Source: Sunxiuqinia sp963678245
GTDB lineage: Bacteria; Bacteroidota; Bacteroidia; Bacteroidales; Prolixibacteraceae
Direction: 5' to 3'
Assembly (NCBI GenBank): GCA_965140765.1
Contig: OZ223309.1
Coordinates: 3,224,001-3,288,000, forward strand
Length of the DNA stretch: 64,000 bases
Positions 45,815 through 55,656 of the stretch are shown one piece after another. The translations under genes were made by a program, and so were the position numbers. Under the pieces are notes generated by a model. The model made no database searches and was not told the DNA's origin. It saw nothing but the letters and a program-made list of their open reading frames with translations. The first letter of the stretch is position 1. Every line of letters begins with the position of its first letter.

Positions 45815-47239
45815 CTAATCTACTTTATCGTGCAAATAGGAATTGTTGTCGCGTAACTTTGTGTTGTCATCATCATCGGGTGATAAAGAAAAACGCGACA
45901 ATTTTTCTTCAAACTTCTTTTTCATACTCTGGATGTTAACCTTCTTGCGTCGGTAAGCCGGAATATTTTCCAGTTCATCAACTTCCTCATCACTCGAAAT
46001 AGAATAATCCAATTTTACCGAGTATTCTTTCTCCGGATCGACCGATGAACTTGATTTTCCGTACAACTCATCAAACTCATCTCTAGGCTTATTTACCTCA
46101 AATTCTATCGATTGCTGATTCTGACCAGCAACAGACCGACTTGGCTCTCCAGTGAATGGAACTCGAGCCTCCGGCTTAGGTCGAGGTGGTGCTGTTGGCT
46201 GAGGATCATCAACCAATGTATGGTACGTTTTTTCCACTTTTCGGGCAGCCACCATTTCCGGTATACTACTAACGCTAAAGCCTGTAGCAATTACGGTTAC
46301 CGAAATTTCGTTACCCAGCGCCTCATCAACACCATTACCCCAAATCAGGTCGGCATCGTGCCCGGCCTTAGCCTGGATATAGTCGGTAATCTCTCCAATC
46401 TCGTCCATCGTTACTTCTTCGCCCCCCGATGTAATATTGAGCAAGATATTTCGAGCACCGTTAATATCGTTATTATTCAGCAAGGGCGAGTTCATCGCTT
46501 CTTCAACGGCTTTGAGTGCACGATTCTCTCCTTCAGCCTTTGCTGATCCCATGATGGCTACGCCGCTGCTTCGCATAACAGTTTCCACGTCGGCAAAGTC
46601 CACATTAATATAACCCGGTACCGTAATAATCTCGGCAATACCTTTCGCAGCAGTAGTTAACACATTATCAGCCTTTGCAAATGCCTCCGAGATTTTAAAA
46701 TCACCATACATTTCACGAATTCTTTCGTTGTTGATCACCAACAGCGAATCAACGTGAGTCTCCATTTCGGCAATACCATCAATGGCCTGCTTGATACGGC
46801 GGCGGCCTTCATTGCGAAATGGAAGCGTAACAATGCCGACAGTTAAAATATCAAGCTCGCGGCATGCTTCTGCAATTACGGGAGCCGCTCCTGTCCCGGT
46901 TCCACCACCCATTCCGGCAGTAATAAACACCATCTTGGTATTCGACTGCAATGTTCTTTTGACATCTTCAATATTTTCGATGGCTGCTTCACGCCCAATC
47001 TGAGGTTTATTTCCGGCTCCCCGTCCTTCTGTCAGTGAAGCTCCGAGTTGTATTTTTAGTGGCACCGGGCTATTTCTCAAAGCCTGCTCATCCGTATTGC
47101 AGAGCATAAAACCCACATCTTTTATTCCTTGCTCATACATGTGGTTGACTGCGTTTCCTCCGCCGCCTCCAACTCCAACCACTTTAATAATCGCATCGGA
47201 AGATTTATCTTGATCGAAATTTACCATATCGCTTGACAT
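45815..47239 (-). CDS. ftsZ: Cell division protein FtsZ, distal (canonical) copy
   Basis: This 474-residue tubulin-like GTPase forms the Z ring. GGGTGTG is at residues 111-117. The T7 loop has N212, D214 and D217 (NVDFAD). The PFRNEG segment (140-145) is normal. After the GTPase core (to about 325) comes a long variable linker, and then a recognisable C-terminal binding peptide (ENIPAYRRKKV) before a final acidic tail ending LHDKVD. This is the copy that looks like ordinary Bacteroidota FtsZ. It starts 17 bp after the proximal ftsZ stop. Confidence 0.95.
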   Translation of the reverse strand: MSSDMVNFDQDKSSDAIIKVVGVGGGGGNAVNHMYEQGIKDVGFMLCNTDEQALRNSPVPLKIQLGASLTEGRGAGNKPQIGREAAIENIEDVKRTLQSNTKMVFITAGMGGGTGTGAAPVIAEACRELDILTVGIVTLPFRNEGRRRIKQAIDGIAEMETHVDSLLVINNERIREMYGDFKISEAFAKADNVLTTAAKGIAEIITVPGYINVDFADVETVMRSSGVAIMGSAKAEGENRALKAVEEAMNSPLLNNNDINGARNILLNITSGGEEVTMDEIGEITDYIQAKAGHDADLIWGNGVDEALGNEISVTVIATGFSVSSIPEMVAARKVEKTYHTLVDDPQPTAPPRPKPEARVPFTGEPSRSVAGQNQQSIEFEVNKPRDEFDELYGKSSSSVDPEKEYSVKLDYSISSDEEVDELENIPAYRRKKVNIQSMKKKFEEKLSRFSLSPDDDDNTKLRDNNSYLHDKVD

Positions 47240-47256
47240 ACACTTTTCTCTTTTTA

Positions 47257-48522
47257 TTAATTATCCATTTCTTCATCCTGATCGTCGAAAAAACGATTAA
47301 ACTGGCGCTGAAACCAGCTATCCGTGTTTCCATTTTCCCGAGCTTCTTCAGAGACCAACTCGCGCTTGTTTTGCTTTTTTGGATTACGCGAGTGGTTTGT
47401 TTTCTTGCCCACTTGCTGTGGTTGCTTTTTCATTTCATCTTCAAAAATCCTGGAGAAATCATCTTCCTCATCTTCCAGGTTAATATCTACCGGTTGATCT
47501 TCAAGAAGAACTTCCTCTGTGGGCTCTTCCTTTTGAAGCAGGCTATTGGGATTTCTATCAAATCGAGTCGCAATTATGGTTACGCTGACTTTCGTCCCAA
47601 GTCGCTTGTCCAAACTGTTACCCCAAATAATATTCGCATCCTGACCTGCTTTTTCCTGCAAGAATTCAATGATATCGCCAATTTCACCCATTCGGATTTC
47701 CTCTTCTCCCGAAGTAATATTCAGCAAAATATCTTTTGTTCCTTTGATGTCGTTACTATCCAACAAGGGCGACTCCAGTGCTTTGAGTACAGCATCCATC
47801 GCTCTCCCATCACCTTCAGAAATACCAGTTCCCATGATGAATACCTCACTCTTCGCCATCACAGTTTCAACGTCTGCGTAATCAATATTGATATTTCCGT
47901 GCAGTGTAATAATTTCAGCAACGCCTTTTACCGCGGTTCCCAAAATACTGTCAGCCTTTTTGAAAGCTTGAGAAGCAGGCAAATCGCCATAAATTTTATG
48001 CAGCTTTTCATTACTAATCACCAGCAAACTATCTACGTGCTCCTTGAGCTTCTCAACACCTTCCAGTGCTTGTTGAAACCGACGCTTCCCCTCGGCTGGC
48101 GACGGGATGGTAACGACTGCGATAGTCAGAATATCCAGTTCGCACGCTAATCCGGCAATTACCGGAGCTGCACCCGTTCCTGTTCCGCCCCCCATTCCCG
48201 CCGTAATAAACAGCATCTTGGTGGTTCCATCCAGCACGGTTCGAATATCTTCGAGATTTTCAATGGCAGCCTGCTCGCCCTGAGCAGGTAAATTACCTGC
48301 TCCGCGACCTTCAGTAAGGGTTACCCCTAATTGAATTTTCACGGGCACAGCACTACCCCTCAATGCCTGAGCATCGGTATTACAAATCATAAAATCAACA
48401 CCTGTTATACCTTCTTCGAGCATGTGGTTAACTGCATTACAACCACCACCGCCTACTCCAATCACCTTGATGATTGATGACTTTGTCTCTTGAAAACCGA
48501 AGTTTAATATGTCCTCACTCAT
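47257..48522 (-). CDS. ftsZ: Second FtsZ paralogue, proximal copy
   Basis: This 421-residue FtsZ has the tubulin signature GGGTGTG at 111-117 and an intact T7 loop (N212, D214, D217 in NIDYAD), so GTP hydrolysis should be possible. My gapless hand alignment of residues 11-220 to the distal copy gives 133 identities in 210. Differences include SPAEG instead of the usual PF(x)xEG loop at 141-145. The linker is acidic and then basic. The usual IPAYRRK-type peptide is absent; the protein ends in WFQRQFNRFFDDQDEEM, resembling the FtsA C-terminus. It lies 20 bp after ftsA and 17 bp before the second ftsZ. Confidence 0.93.
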   Translation of the reverse strand: MSEDILNFGFQETKSSIIKVIGVGGGGCNAVNHMLEEGITGVDFMICNTDAQALRGSAVPVKIQLGVTLTEGRGAGNLPAQGEQAAIENLEDIRTVLDGTTKMLFITAGMGGGTGTGAAPVIAGLACELDILTIAVVTIPSPAEGKRRFQQALEGVEKLKEHVDSLLVISNEKLHKIYGDLPASQAFKKADSILGTAVKGVAEIITLHGNINIDYADVETVMAKSEVFIMGTGISEGDGRAMDAVLKALESPLLDSNDIKGTKDILLNITSGEEEIRMGEIGDIIEFLQEKAGQDANIIWGNSLDKRLGTKVSVTIIATRFDRNPNSLLQKEEPTEEVLLEDQPVDINLEDEEDDFSRIFEDEMKKQPQQVGKKTNHSRNPKKQNKRELVSEEARENGNTDSWFQRQFNRFFDDQDEEMDN

Positions 48523-48542
48523 ATTCGAGGATTAATTGTTTA

Positions 48543-49853
48543 CTAAAACATTTCCGTATCCTGATCTTCGTCGAAGAACAGCGTAACCTGGCGAGCTACC
48601 TCATTTTTCATTTTTGATAAAAAGCCAGGTTGTATTGAGCGCGTTTTCTTTGCCTTTCCAGTTTTGAAAGAGTTTTTGGTCACTTCCGAATCCTCTGATT
48701 CATTAAGAGCGATGAGCAGCAAACCAAGTACAGTTGCATTTCGAGGATCTTCCAGCTCCTTCCACCGCTCACCAGCTTTCATCCGTGGAATGCCTTTACG
48801 AACATCCAAGCCGGTTTGAAACTTGATTAGCTGGCTGAGGTTAGGCATCAAAGCACAACCACCTGTAAGTACAATTCCTGCTCCTACTTTATCCATATAG
48901 CCCGATTTTTCAATTTGGAAGAAAAAAGCTTCTATAATTTCCTCCATCCGGGCCTGGATGATAAAAGCCAGGTTTTTAAATGAAATTTCTTTGGGTTCCC
49001 ATCCGGAAATCCCGGGTATGGTAACCACTTTATCTTCAGGGGCAAAATCACCCATCGCCTCTCCAAACTGAACTTTCAGCGACTCGGCCTGACGGGCTAA
49101 AATTGTGCATCCCTCTTTAATGTCGTGTGTAATCACGTTTCCTCCAAATGGAATAAGCGATGAGTAGCACAAGACACCATCGTGGTAAATTGCCATTTTT
49201 GTGGTCCCCCCGCCAATGTCTAGCATAACTACACCGGCTTCCTTCTCGTCTTCAGAAAGCAGTATTTCGGACGAAGCCAAGGGATCGATCACCGTTTTTC
49301 GGACGGTGATTCCAGCTCGCTCGAAACAAAGCTGTAGGTTATCTTCATACAATTGGGGGGCAACCAAAAGTTTGAAGTCCGCTTCCATTCTCTCACCCGT
49401 CATTCCAACCGGATTTGGAATACCTGCCTCATTGTCTATTGTAAACAGCTGCGAGGAAGTATGATAAATCTTATACGCTTCAGGTATTTCAACATTTTTC
49501 ACCTGCTGAAACATGGCATCAACATCTTTCTCTGAAACAATCCGGCTTTCGTTAATGTATTGTTCGCCACGCTTGGTAAATGTTTTTAGTTGTTGCCCAA
49601 CAATATTGACATACACTTCCTCAATGTCTCCTTCAAACATATCTTCAGCTTGACGAATAGCCTCATGAATGGAAGAAAAAGCCTCGTCGATATTCAACAC
49701 CACGCCGCGCTTCACGCCCATGGAACAAGATTTTCCGTATCCCAGAATTTCGATCGTTCCTTCTCTATCCTTGCGACCAGCGACCACAACAACTTTGGTT
49801 GTACCGACGTCAACTGCTGCTACTATTTTTTCGCTTTTGCCCATAAGCTTCAT
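48543..49853 (-). CDS. ftsA: Cell division protein FtsA
   Basis: This 436-residue actin-like protein tethers FtsZ to the membrane. The actin-fold phosphate motif is AVDVGTTKV at the N-terminus. The second phosphate loop is MLDIGGGTTKMA, with VLTGGCALMPN later. The C-terminal ~45 residues are basic and then end in an amphipathic stretch, FLSKMKNEVARQVTLFFDE, suited to membrane binding. I chose ATG 49853, which overlaps the ftsQ stop as ATGA; the frame is open 20 codons further upstream inside ftsQ. Confidence 0.95.
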   Translation of the reverse strand: MKLMGKSEKIVAAVDVGTTKVVVVAGRKDREGTIEILGYGKSCSMGVKRGVVLNIDEAFSSIHEAIRQAEDMFEGDIEEVYVNIVGQQLKTFTKRGEQYINESRIVSEKDVDAMFQQVKNVEIPEAYKIYHTSSQLFTIDNEAGIPNPVGMTGERMEADFKLLVAPQLYEDNLQLCFERAGITVRKTVIDPLASSEILLSEDEKEAGVVMLDIGGGTTKMAIYHDGVLCYSSLIPFGGNVITHDIKEGCTILARQAESLKVQFGEAMGDFAPEDKVVTIPGISGWEPKEISFKNLAFIIQARMEEIIEAFFFQIEKSGYMDKVGAGIVLTGGCALMPNLSQLIKFQTGLDVRKGIPRMKAGERWKELEDPRNATVLGLLLIALNESEDSEVTKNSFKTGKAKKTRSIQPGFLSKMKNEVARQVTLFFDEDQDTEMF

Positions 49854-50599
49854 TTTTTTGTACACACCACCTGATTTGTATATTTCAAGTTGATTTTTGA
49901 ATAGTATTCCCATCCTACCTTCGAAAATGCCTGATCGTATAAAGCTCTCAGGTTTCGAAATTTTATTTGAAAATCAACAGTTTTCCCCAGCTCAATAATT
50001 TGATCGCCCACCAAAGGCGCCATGATCACATCTCCCTGTCTGCTGACCTGCAATTGCTCAATCTGAGCGTTCCAGAATTCGTCGCTCCGAATAAACTTTA
50101 CCATGGGGAGTAACTCTTCTCTGGCATATTTCTCACTAACATCGCCGTTTACCAAAAGTACCTGGGTAGCCACTCCCTGGTTGGCAGGAATCCGAACCCC
50201 CTCATCATCCAGATAAAAGTTTTCCTTTTCATTAATCACCCGCAAAATTGGCTGTCGCTGCTTAACTTCAACCATTAGCCGACCTTTAAAATCCATGTCC
50301 TCGCCAGTCACTCTACGGTAAATTTCAATATTTTTTATGGCCGTCACTTTTCGAAGTTCGGCCTCCAACTTCTCCGTATTAATGCTATCCAGGCGGGTAT
50401 TTAGCAAGTTCCCTCCTGCCTTTTTAACAAGAGCTGCAATCTCCTCTTCGTCAATAAACCGCGGGGAGTCCTTGTCAATCACTACCACAATCTCGTCGCA
50501 ATGAACTTTCGCCAACTTGCTGGTTGAAAATGCCGTGGTGACTACTACCAAAGCAACCAACAAGCAAAAAAACGCTATTTTTACAATTGACTTAAACAT
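49850..50599 (-). CDS. ftsQ: Cell division protein FtsQ
   Basis: This 249-residue single-span protein has a membrane helix at about residues 5-25 and a periplasmic POTRA-like region (about 33-110) followed by a beta domain. It links early and late division proteins in the divisome with FtsL and FtsB. The family similarity is weak in sequence, as usual, but the place between murC (8-bp overlap) and ftsA (4-bp overlap) makes the call secure. Confidence 0.9.
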   Translation of the reverse strand: MFKSIVKIAFFCLLVALVVVTTAFSTSKLAKVHCDEIVVVIDKDSPRFIDEEEIAALVKKAGGNLLNTRLDSINTEKLEAELRKVTAIKNIEIYRRVTGEDMDFKGRLMVEVKQRQPILRVINEKENFYLDDEGVRIPANQGVATQVLLVNGDVSEKYAREELLPMVKFIRSDEFWNAQIEQLQVSRQGDVIMAPLVGDQIIELGKTVDFQIKFRNLRALYDQAFSKVGWEYYSKINLKYTNQVVCTKK

Positions 50600-51977
50600 G
50601 TTCAGTTTCCATTAGCTTTTTCTTAACCGGTTCAACCAAAGTGTCAATATCACCGGCTCCTATCATTAAGATCACTCCCGGATCAAATTTCGCTGCCAAC
50701 TCCGGTAACGATTGCTTCGTAGCCAGTTGTTTATTTTTATTCTGAATTTGATCAAAAATCAGGCTCGAAGTAACTCCCGGCATCGGTTTCTCCCGTGCCG
50801 GGTAAATATCCAGTAAAACGATATTATCCAAACAATCTAATTCTCTTGCAAAGCCATCAGCAAAATCATTTGTCCGGCTATATAAATGCGGTTGAAAAAC
50901 ACCCGTAACTTTGCGACCTCTATACATATCGCGCACCGAAGTGATGGTAGCTTTCAATTCTTCCGGATGATGTGCGTAATCGTCAATCAATACAAATTGC
51001 TCGCTTTGATATTGAATATCAAAGCGTCGTTTCACCCCTTGGTAAGCGGCCAGAGCAACCATCAATTCTTCGGAATCTACTCCTGCTAGCAATGCCATCG
51101 AAGAAGCGGCAACAGCATTCTCCACATTCATTAATCCCGGATAATTCAGGTGCATGCCTTCAATTTTACCTTTTGGATGAACCAAATCGAATTGGTAAGC
51201 TTCATCAACTAGCTGAATGTTTTCAGCATAAAAATCAGCCTGTTCATTCAACGAATAGGTGTAATATTTTATATTCTTGTTTCTTACTTCATCTATTGGC
51301 AATCCCTTTTTAATAACAACCGCTCCATCTGGTTTCACCTGACTTACAAAGGTGTTGAAAGATTCAACAATGGCTTCTTCACTTCCATAGATGTCAAGGT
51401 GATCAGCATCCATTGATGTAATTACTGCCAGATTGGGGAACAACCGTAAGAAAGAACGATCAAATTCATCGGCTTCGGCAACTACCCAGTCGCTATCCGA
51501 GCTCAGTAATAAATTGCTCCGGTAGTTTTTCGATATCCCCCCCAGAAAAGCAGTACATCTTAATGCTGATGTATAAAGAACATGAGCCAACATGGTTGAC
51601 ACGGAAGTCTTTCCATGTGTGCCGGCGACAGCACAACAGCTCAACTCGTTGCAAATCATCCCCAGTACTTCCGAACGTTTTTTCATTGGAAAACCGTTCG
51701 ACTCCACAACTATTCGTTCGCCTAAATCTCTGGGGACTGCGGGAGTAAAAACCACGAGACAGTTGCCCTTTTTCAAGTAAGCTGCCAACCATTCGGGCCG
51801 ATCATCAAAATGAATATCAATTCCTTCTGATTGCAATTCACGCGTCAATGCAGTTTCCGTTCGGTCGTAACCGGACACCTCATACCCGGCATGCTTAAAG
51901 TAGCGCGCCAAAGCACTCATCCCTATTCCTCCGATTCCGAGAAAATAAACCTGCGTGATATTTGCTAATCCAATCAT
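50592..51977 (-). CDS. murC: UDP-N-acetylmuramate--L-alanine ligase
   Basis: This 461-residue Mur ligase adds L-alanine to UDP-MurNAc. The N-terminal GIGGIGMSALA nucleotide-sugar motif, the ATP P-loop AGTHGKTSVSTM (about 117-128), DADHLDIYG and DDYAHHPEE are present. Standard length. It overlaps murG by 4 bp and ftsQ by 8 bp, so it is translationally coupled in the dcw operon. Confidence 0.96.
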   Translation of the reverse strand: MIGLANITQVYFLGIGGIGMSALARYFKHAGYEVSGYDRTETALTRELQSEGIDIHFDDRPEWLAAYLKKGNCLVVFTPAVPRDLGERIVVESNGFPMKKRSEVLGMICNELSCCAVAGTHGKTSVSTMLAHVLYTSALRCTAFLGGISKNYRSNLLLSSDSDWVVAEADEFDRSFLRLFPNLAVITSMDADHLDIYGSEEAIVESFNTFVSQVKPDGAVVIKKGLPIDEVRNKNIKYYTYSLNEQADFYAENIQLVDEAYQFDLVHPKGKIEGMHLNYPGLMNVENAVAASSMALLAGVDSEELMVALAAYQGVKRRFDIQYQSEQFVLIDDYAHHPEELKATITSVRDMYRGRKVTGVFQPHLYSRTNDFADGFARELDCLDNIVLLDIYPAREKPMPGVTSSLIFDQIQNKNKQLATKQSLPELAAKFDPGVILMIGAGDIDTLVEPVKKKLMETEHV

Positions 51978-53077
51978 AAATCCTTCACTTCATTTAATAT
52001 GACATTCACAATGTCGGCTGTTGCATTTGGCCGAGCCATTTGCAAGCTATTTTTAGACAACTCTTCTAGTTTCTTTTTATCCTTAATAAGCTCGAAGGCT
52101 GTTGGGAATAAATTCTTTATTGCATCTGAATCCTTCACCATCACAGCCGCATTATTATCGACCAATGCCATCGCATTTTTGGTTTGATGATCTTCTGCCA
52201 CATTCGGAGAAGGTACCAATATTGAAGGTTTACCAAGCAAACATATCTCAGAGATAGTCGCTGCTCCCGCTCTTGAAATAACCAAATCAGCTACAGCGAA
52301 AGCTTTATCCATATGAGCTAAAAACTGATGCAGTTGTATATTTTCACGAAGTTTCCCGTTTAATCGTTCCAAAATAGTATTGTGGTAAACTTTACCCGAC
52401 TGCCAAATAACCTGAACACCAGATCGATCAACAAAATCCATATTATCAAGAATGCTTTCGTTTAATGTTTTGGCACCCAAACTACCACCCAGCATTAAAA
52501 TAACAGGCATATCTTCTTTCAAACCAAGCAACTTAAGAGCCTTTTTCTTATCCACTTTTTCCAACAAATTCTGCCGTATTGGATTTCCCGTTACAACTAA
52601 TTTATCTTGAGGAAAATATTTTTCCATTCCCTGATAAGCCACACAAATTTTGCGAGCCGACTTTGCCAACAGTTTATTTGTTACACCGGCATAGGAGTTT
52701 TGTTCCTGAATTACAGTGGGAATGCCTTTCTGGTTAGCCGCTTTTAACAACGGTCCACTTGCATATCCTCCCACTCCAATGGCAATATCGGGTTTAAAAT
52801 TCCGAACGATCTTACGTGCTTCGAACATACTCTTATTCAGCAACCACAAAAACTTGAACATCTTTAGAGAAAACTTCCGAGGCATACCGATTACCGGGAG
52901 TCCGTATATCGGATATCCAGCAATTGGCACTCGTTCCATTTCCATTCTACCTAAAGCTCCAACAAATAAAATGTCAACTTCAGGAACACGAGCTTTAATC
53001 TCGTTGGCAATGGATAAGGCCGGGAACAAATGCCCCCCGGTTCCTCCGCCGCTAATGATAACTTTTAATTTTGTCAT
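51974..53077 (-). CDS. murG: UDP-GlcNAc:lipid I N-acetylglucosaminyltransferase
   Basis: This 366-residue peripheral membrane GT28 enzyme converts lipid I to lipid II. It has the GGGTGGHLFPAL loop, IGVGGYASGP, QEQNSYAGVTNK, GGSLGAKTLN and SRAGAATISE. ATG 53077 is chosen because it directly follows the ftsW stop (53079-53081); an upstream in-frame ATG would add 11 odd residues inside ftsW. It overlaps murC by 4 bp. Confidence 0.95.
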   Translation of the reverse strand: MTKLKVIISGGGTGGHLFPALSIANEIKARVPEVDILFVGALGRMEMERVPIAGYPIYGLPVIGMPRKFSLKMFKFLWLLNKSMFEARKIVRNFKPDIAIGVGGYASGPLLKAANQKGIPTVIQEQNSYAGVTNKLLAKSARKICVAYQGMEKYFPQDKLVVTGNPIRQNLLEKVDKKKALKLLGLKEDMPVILMLGGSLGAKTLNESILDNMDFVDRSGVQVIWQSGKVYHNTILERLNGKLRENIQLHQFLAHMDKAFAVADLVISRAGAATISEICLLGKPSILVPSPNVAEDHQTKNAMALVDNNAAVMVKDSDAIKNLFPTAFELIKDKKKLEELSKNSLQMARPNATADIVNVILNEVKDL

Positions 53078-53078
53078 G

Positions 53079-54279
53079 TTACAATTCCTCGTCTTCGTCC
53101 GGCATATCAACTACAACCGGTGGTTCAACAACTTGATTTTTAAGCTGATTGTGATAACTAACCGATAAAATGGCTCCAAATGAAACTGCCGTAAATAGCA
53201 TTGAAGTACCGCCCATACTCACCCATGGCAACGGTTGCCCGGTAACAGGTGCTGCTCCAACCGAAACCGCCATATTGATGACAGCCTGAAATACGAGCAA
53301 CAAAACCAATCCTGCGGTTAAGAATGCGGGGTAAGTCCGCTTAGATCGCCTGACAATAACAACCCCTCGATACAAAAGGATCAGGTATAGCAAAGCAACA
53401 AAAAAACCTCCTACAATTCCATACTCTTCAATAATTATAGCATATATAAAATCATTATACGCAGCCTCCATATAGTTACTCACCTCACTCCTTCCTGGGC
53501 CTTTCCCGAATGTTCCTCCTTCGTAGATTGCTAACTTAGCGTAGTCGGCCTGAGTTGTTCCCAACTCTGCATCATCATCTCCCGATACAAAATCATCAAT
53601 CCGTTCTTTGAAGGTATGAACACGTCCGGCCCATTCAGGAAGATAATCAGCCGTTGAATATACTAACAGTAATAATAGCATTCCTGTTGCGAATGTGAGG
53701 AATAAAAATTTAATTGGAATTCGTGCAATCAACATCAGCACCATAATACTGGCAAAAATAAGAGCTGAAGTAGAAATATCGCCGTAAAAGATAATACCAC
53801 AAACAACTCCACTCACACCCATCACCCACAAAAAAAGCCTTTTTTAAATCCTCTTTCGTTTTCTGACGTTTGGCCAATACTTTCGCCACAAACATCACTA
53901 AAGAAATCTTCGCCAATTCAGCGGGTTGAAAACTCAGAAAGCCCAAATCAAGCGAACGCGGGGTTGGTTTAGAAGGTGTCAGTTTATACTGAACAATGGC
54001 AGCCAGCAATGCACCGATTGTTATCATCAAAAGTAGTGGCGCAATGTAGGTGTAGAACTTAACAGGTATCACATTAACAAGGAAGGTCATGACCCCAAAG
54101 CCAAGCAATAGGAAGACAAGCTGCCTGATTAGATAATAGCCGGTATTGCCACCTGCCTCACGGTAAGCCAAACGCCCCGTGGCGCTGTATACAATCAACA
54201 ATGAGATGAGCGATAAAAATACCAACACCACCCAAAGTATCCGGTCACCTTTTAATATTTTACCTATTGAAAAATCCAT
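53079..54279 (-). CDS. ftsW: Cell division protein FtsW, interrupted by a frameshift
   Basis: Two overlapping frames together make one FtsW, the lipid II polymerase of the divisome (SEDS family). The first part, from ATG 54279, has MDFSIGKILKGDR and the first membrane helices, and stays in frame to the segment KEDLKKAF. The frame must then change in a run of seven T (minus strand; plus positions 53830-53836). The second frame continues WVMGVSGVV... to the stop at 53079, with the SEDS segments GKGPGRSEV, DFIYAIIIEEYG and GQPLPWVSMGG. Six T instead of seven would give a continuous protein of 399 residues. Read as given, the first frame runs into unrelated residues and stops at 53710. Confidence 0.9.
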
Positions 54280-54316
54280 TCTTCTTTCGTTACAAAATCA
54301 TCTCAATCCCCAAAAA

Positions 54317-55654
54317 CTACAACTCGCGTACGGCCATTTTAAACTGGCGGCCACGGTCTTCATAATTATCAAACAAGTCGAAACTTGCACATGCAGGCGA
54401 TAATAAAACGGTTTCTCCATCTCTGGCCAAGTAATAGGCTGACCGAACCGCATCTTTCATATCTTGCGTTTCAATTATATCCGGTACAATATCGACAAAG
54501 GCTTCTTTTATCTTTCGATTGTCGGTTCCAAGACATATGATCGCTTTCACTTTATCTTTCACCAAGTCTTGCAAGGCTTCGTAATCGTTGCCTTTGTCGA
54601 CTCCTCCCGCAATCCACACAATCGGCTTGCTTAAACTCTCCAGCGCATACCATGTCGAATTCACATTGGTTGCCTTTGAATCGTTGATAAACTCGATTCC
54701 GTGAACACGCAGAAAGCGCTCCAAACGATGCTCTACCCCTTTGAAATCAGAAAGACTCTCTCTGATTTTTTCGTTCCTGATATTCAACACCATTCCGGTC
54801 AACCCCGCCGCCATGGAGTTGTAGGTGTTGTGTCTTCCTTGTAATGCGATATCAAAAATGGACATATTGAATGATTTTTGTTTCCAATTGATTAATAGTT
54901 CTTCCCCCTTTATTCCTCCTCCATTTTCCGGAGTCTCAGTCCAACCAAATGGCAAGCAAATAGCTGGTATATTTCTTTTCTCTATTTCTTTTTGAATGAT
55001 CGGATCATCAGCACCATAGATGAAATAATCTTCCTCCGTTTGGTTTTGCAGAATGCGAAATTTTGAATCCACATAGTTTTGCAACCGATAATCATATCGA
55101 TCTAGATGGTCTGGCGTGATATTGAGCAAGACTGCTACGTCCGCTTTAAACTCATACATTCCATCCAACTGAAAGCTGCTTAACTCAATGACGTAGTAGT
55201 CAAAATCTCTTTCAGCAACCTGCCACGCAAGGCTTTGTCCAACATTTCCAGCCAACCCTACATTAAAACCTGCCATTTTTAGCAGATGATAAGTCATCAT
55301 GGTTGTGGTTGTTTTACCATTGCTCCCGGTAATACAAATTGTTTTAGCCTTGGTATACCGTCCTGCAAATTCGATTTCAGAAATCACCGGGATTCCCAGT
55401 TCTCTTAATTTCAGAGCCAGTGGAACCTTGTCAGGCACCCCCGGGCTTTTGATCACCACATCGGCGTTAACAATTCGTTCTTCTGAGTGCTCACCCTCTT
55501 CGTAAAAAATATCAGACTTTTTTAGAACGTCTTTGTATTTATCTTGTACTTTTCCGGCATCAGTAACGAACACCTCAAAGCCTTGTTTCTTTGCTAAAAT
55601 TGCAGCGCCAACGCCACTTTCTCCTGCTCCTATAATTACTGCACATTTCGCCAC
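54317..55654 (-). CDS. murD: UDP-N-acetylmuramoylalanine--D-glutamate ligase
   Basis: This 445-residue Mur ligase adds D-glutamate. The N-terminal GAGESGVGAAILA motif, the ATP P-loop ITGSNGKTTTTMM, NITPDHLDRYD, NDSKATNVNS and GGVDKGND are present. It is 2 bp after mraY and 37 bp before ftsW. Typical length; nothing odd. Confidence 0.96.
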   Translation of the reverse strand: MAKCAVIIGAGESGVGAAILAKKQGFEVFVTDAGKVQDKYKDVLKKSDIFYEEGEHSEERIVNADVVIKSPGVPDKVPLALKLRELGIPVISEIEFAGRYTKAKTICITGSNGKTTTTMMTYHLLKMAGFNVGLAGNVGQSLAWQVAERDFDYYVIELSSFQLDGMYEFKADVAVLLNITPDHLDRYDYRLQNYVDSKFRILQNQTEEDYFIYGADDPIIQKEIEKRNIPAICLPFGWTETPENGGGIKGEELLINWKQKSFNMSIFDIALQGRHNTYNSMAAGLTGMVLNIRNEKIRESLSDFKGVEHRLERFLRVHGIEFINDSKATNVNSTWYALESLSKPIVWIAGGVDKGNDYEALQDLVKDKVKAIICLGTDNRKIKEAFVDIVPDIIETQDMKDAVRSAYYLARDGETVLLSPACASFDLFDNYEDRGRQFKMAVREL

Positions 55655-55656
55655 AA

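Noticed and set aside
47233..48150. Long open frame of 305 codons on the plus strand opposite the proximal ftsZ
   Set aside because: It is antisense to a well-supported FtsZ, has no recognisable domains and is explained by codon bias of the real gene.
49850..49913. Upstream extension of ftsA by 20 codons
   Set aside because: The extension lies inside ftsQ. ATG 49853 gives the usual ATGA overlap and a normal FtsA N-terminus.
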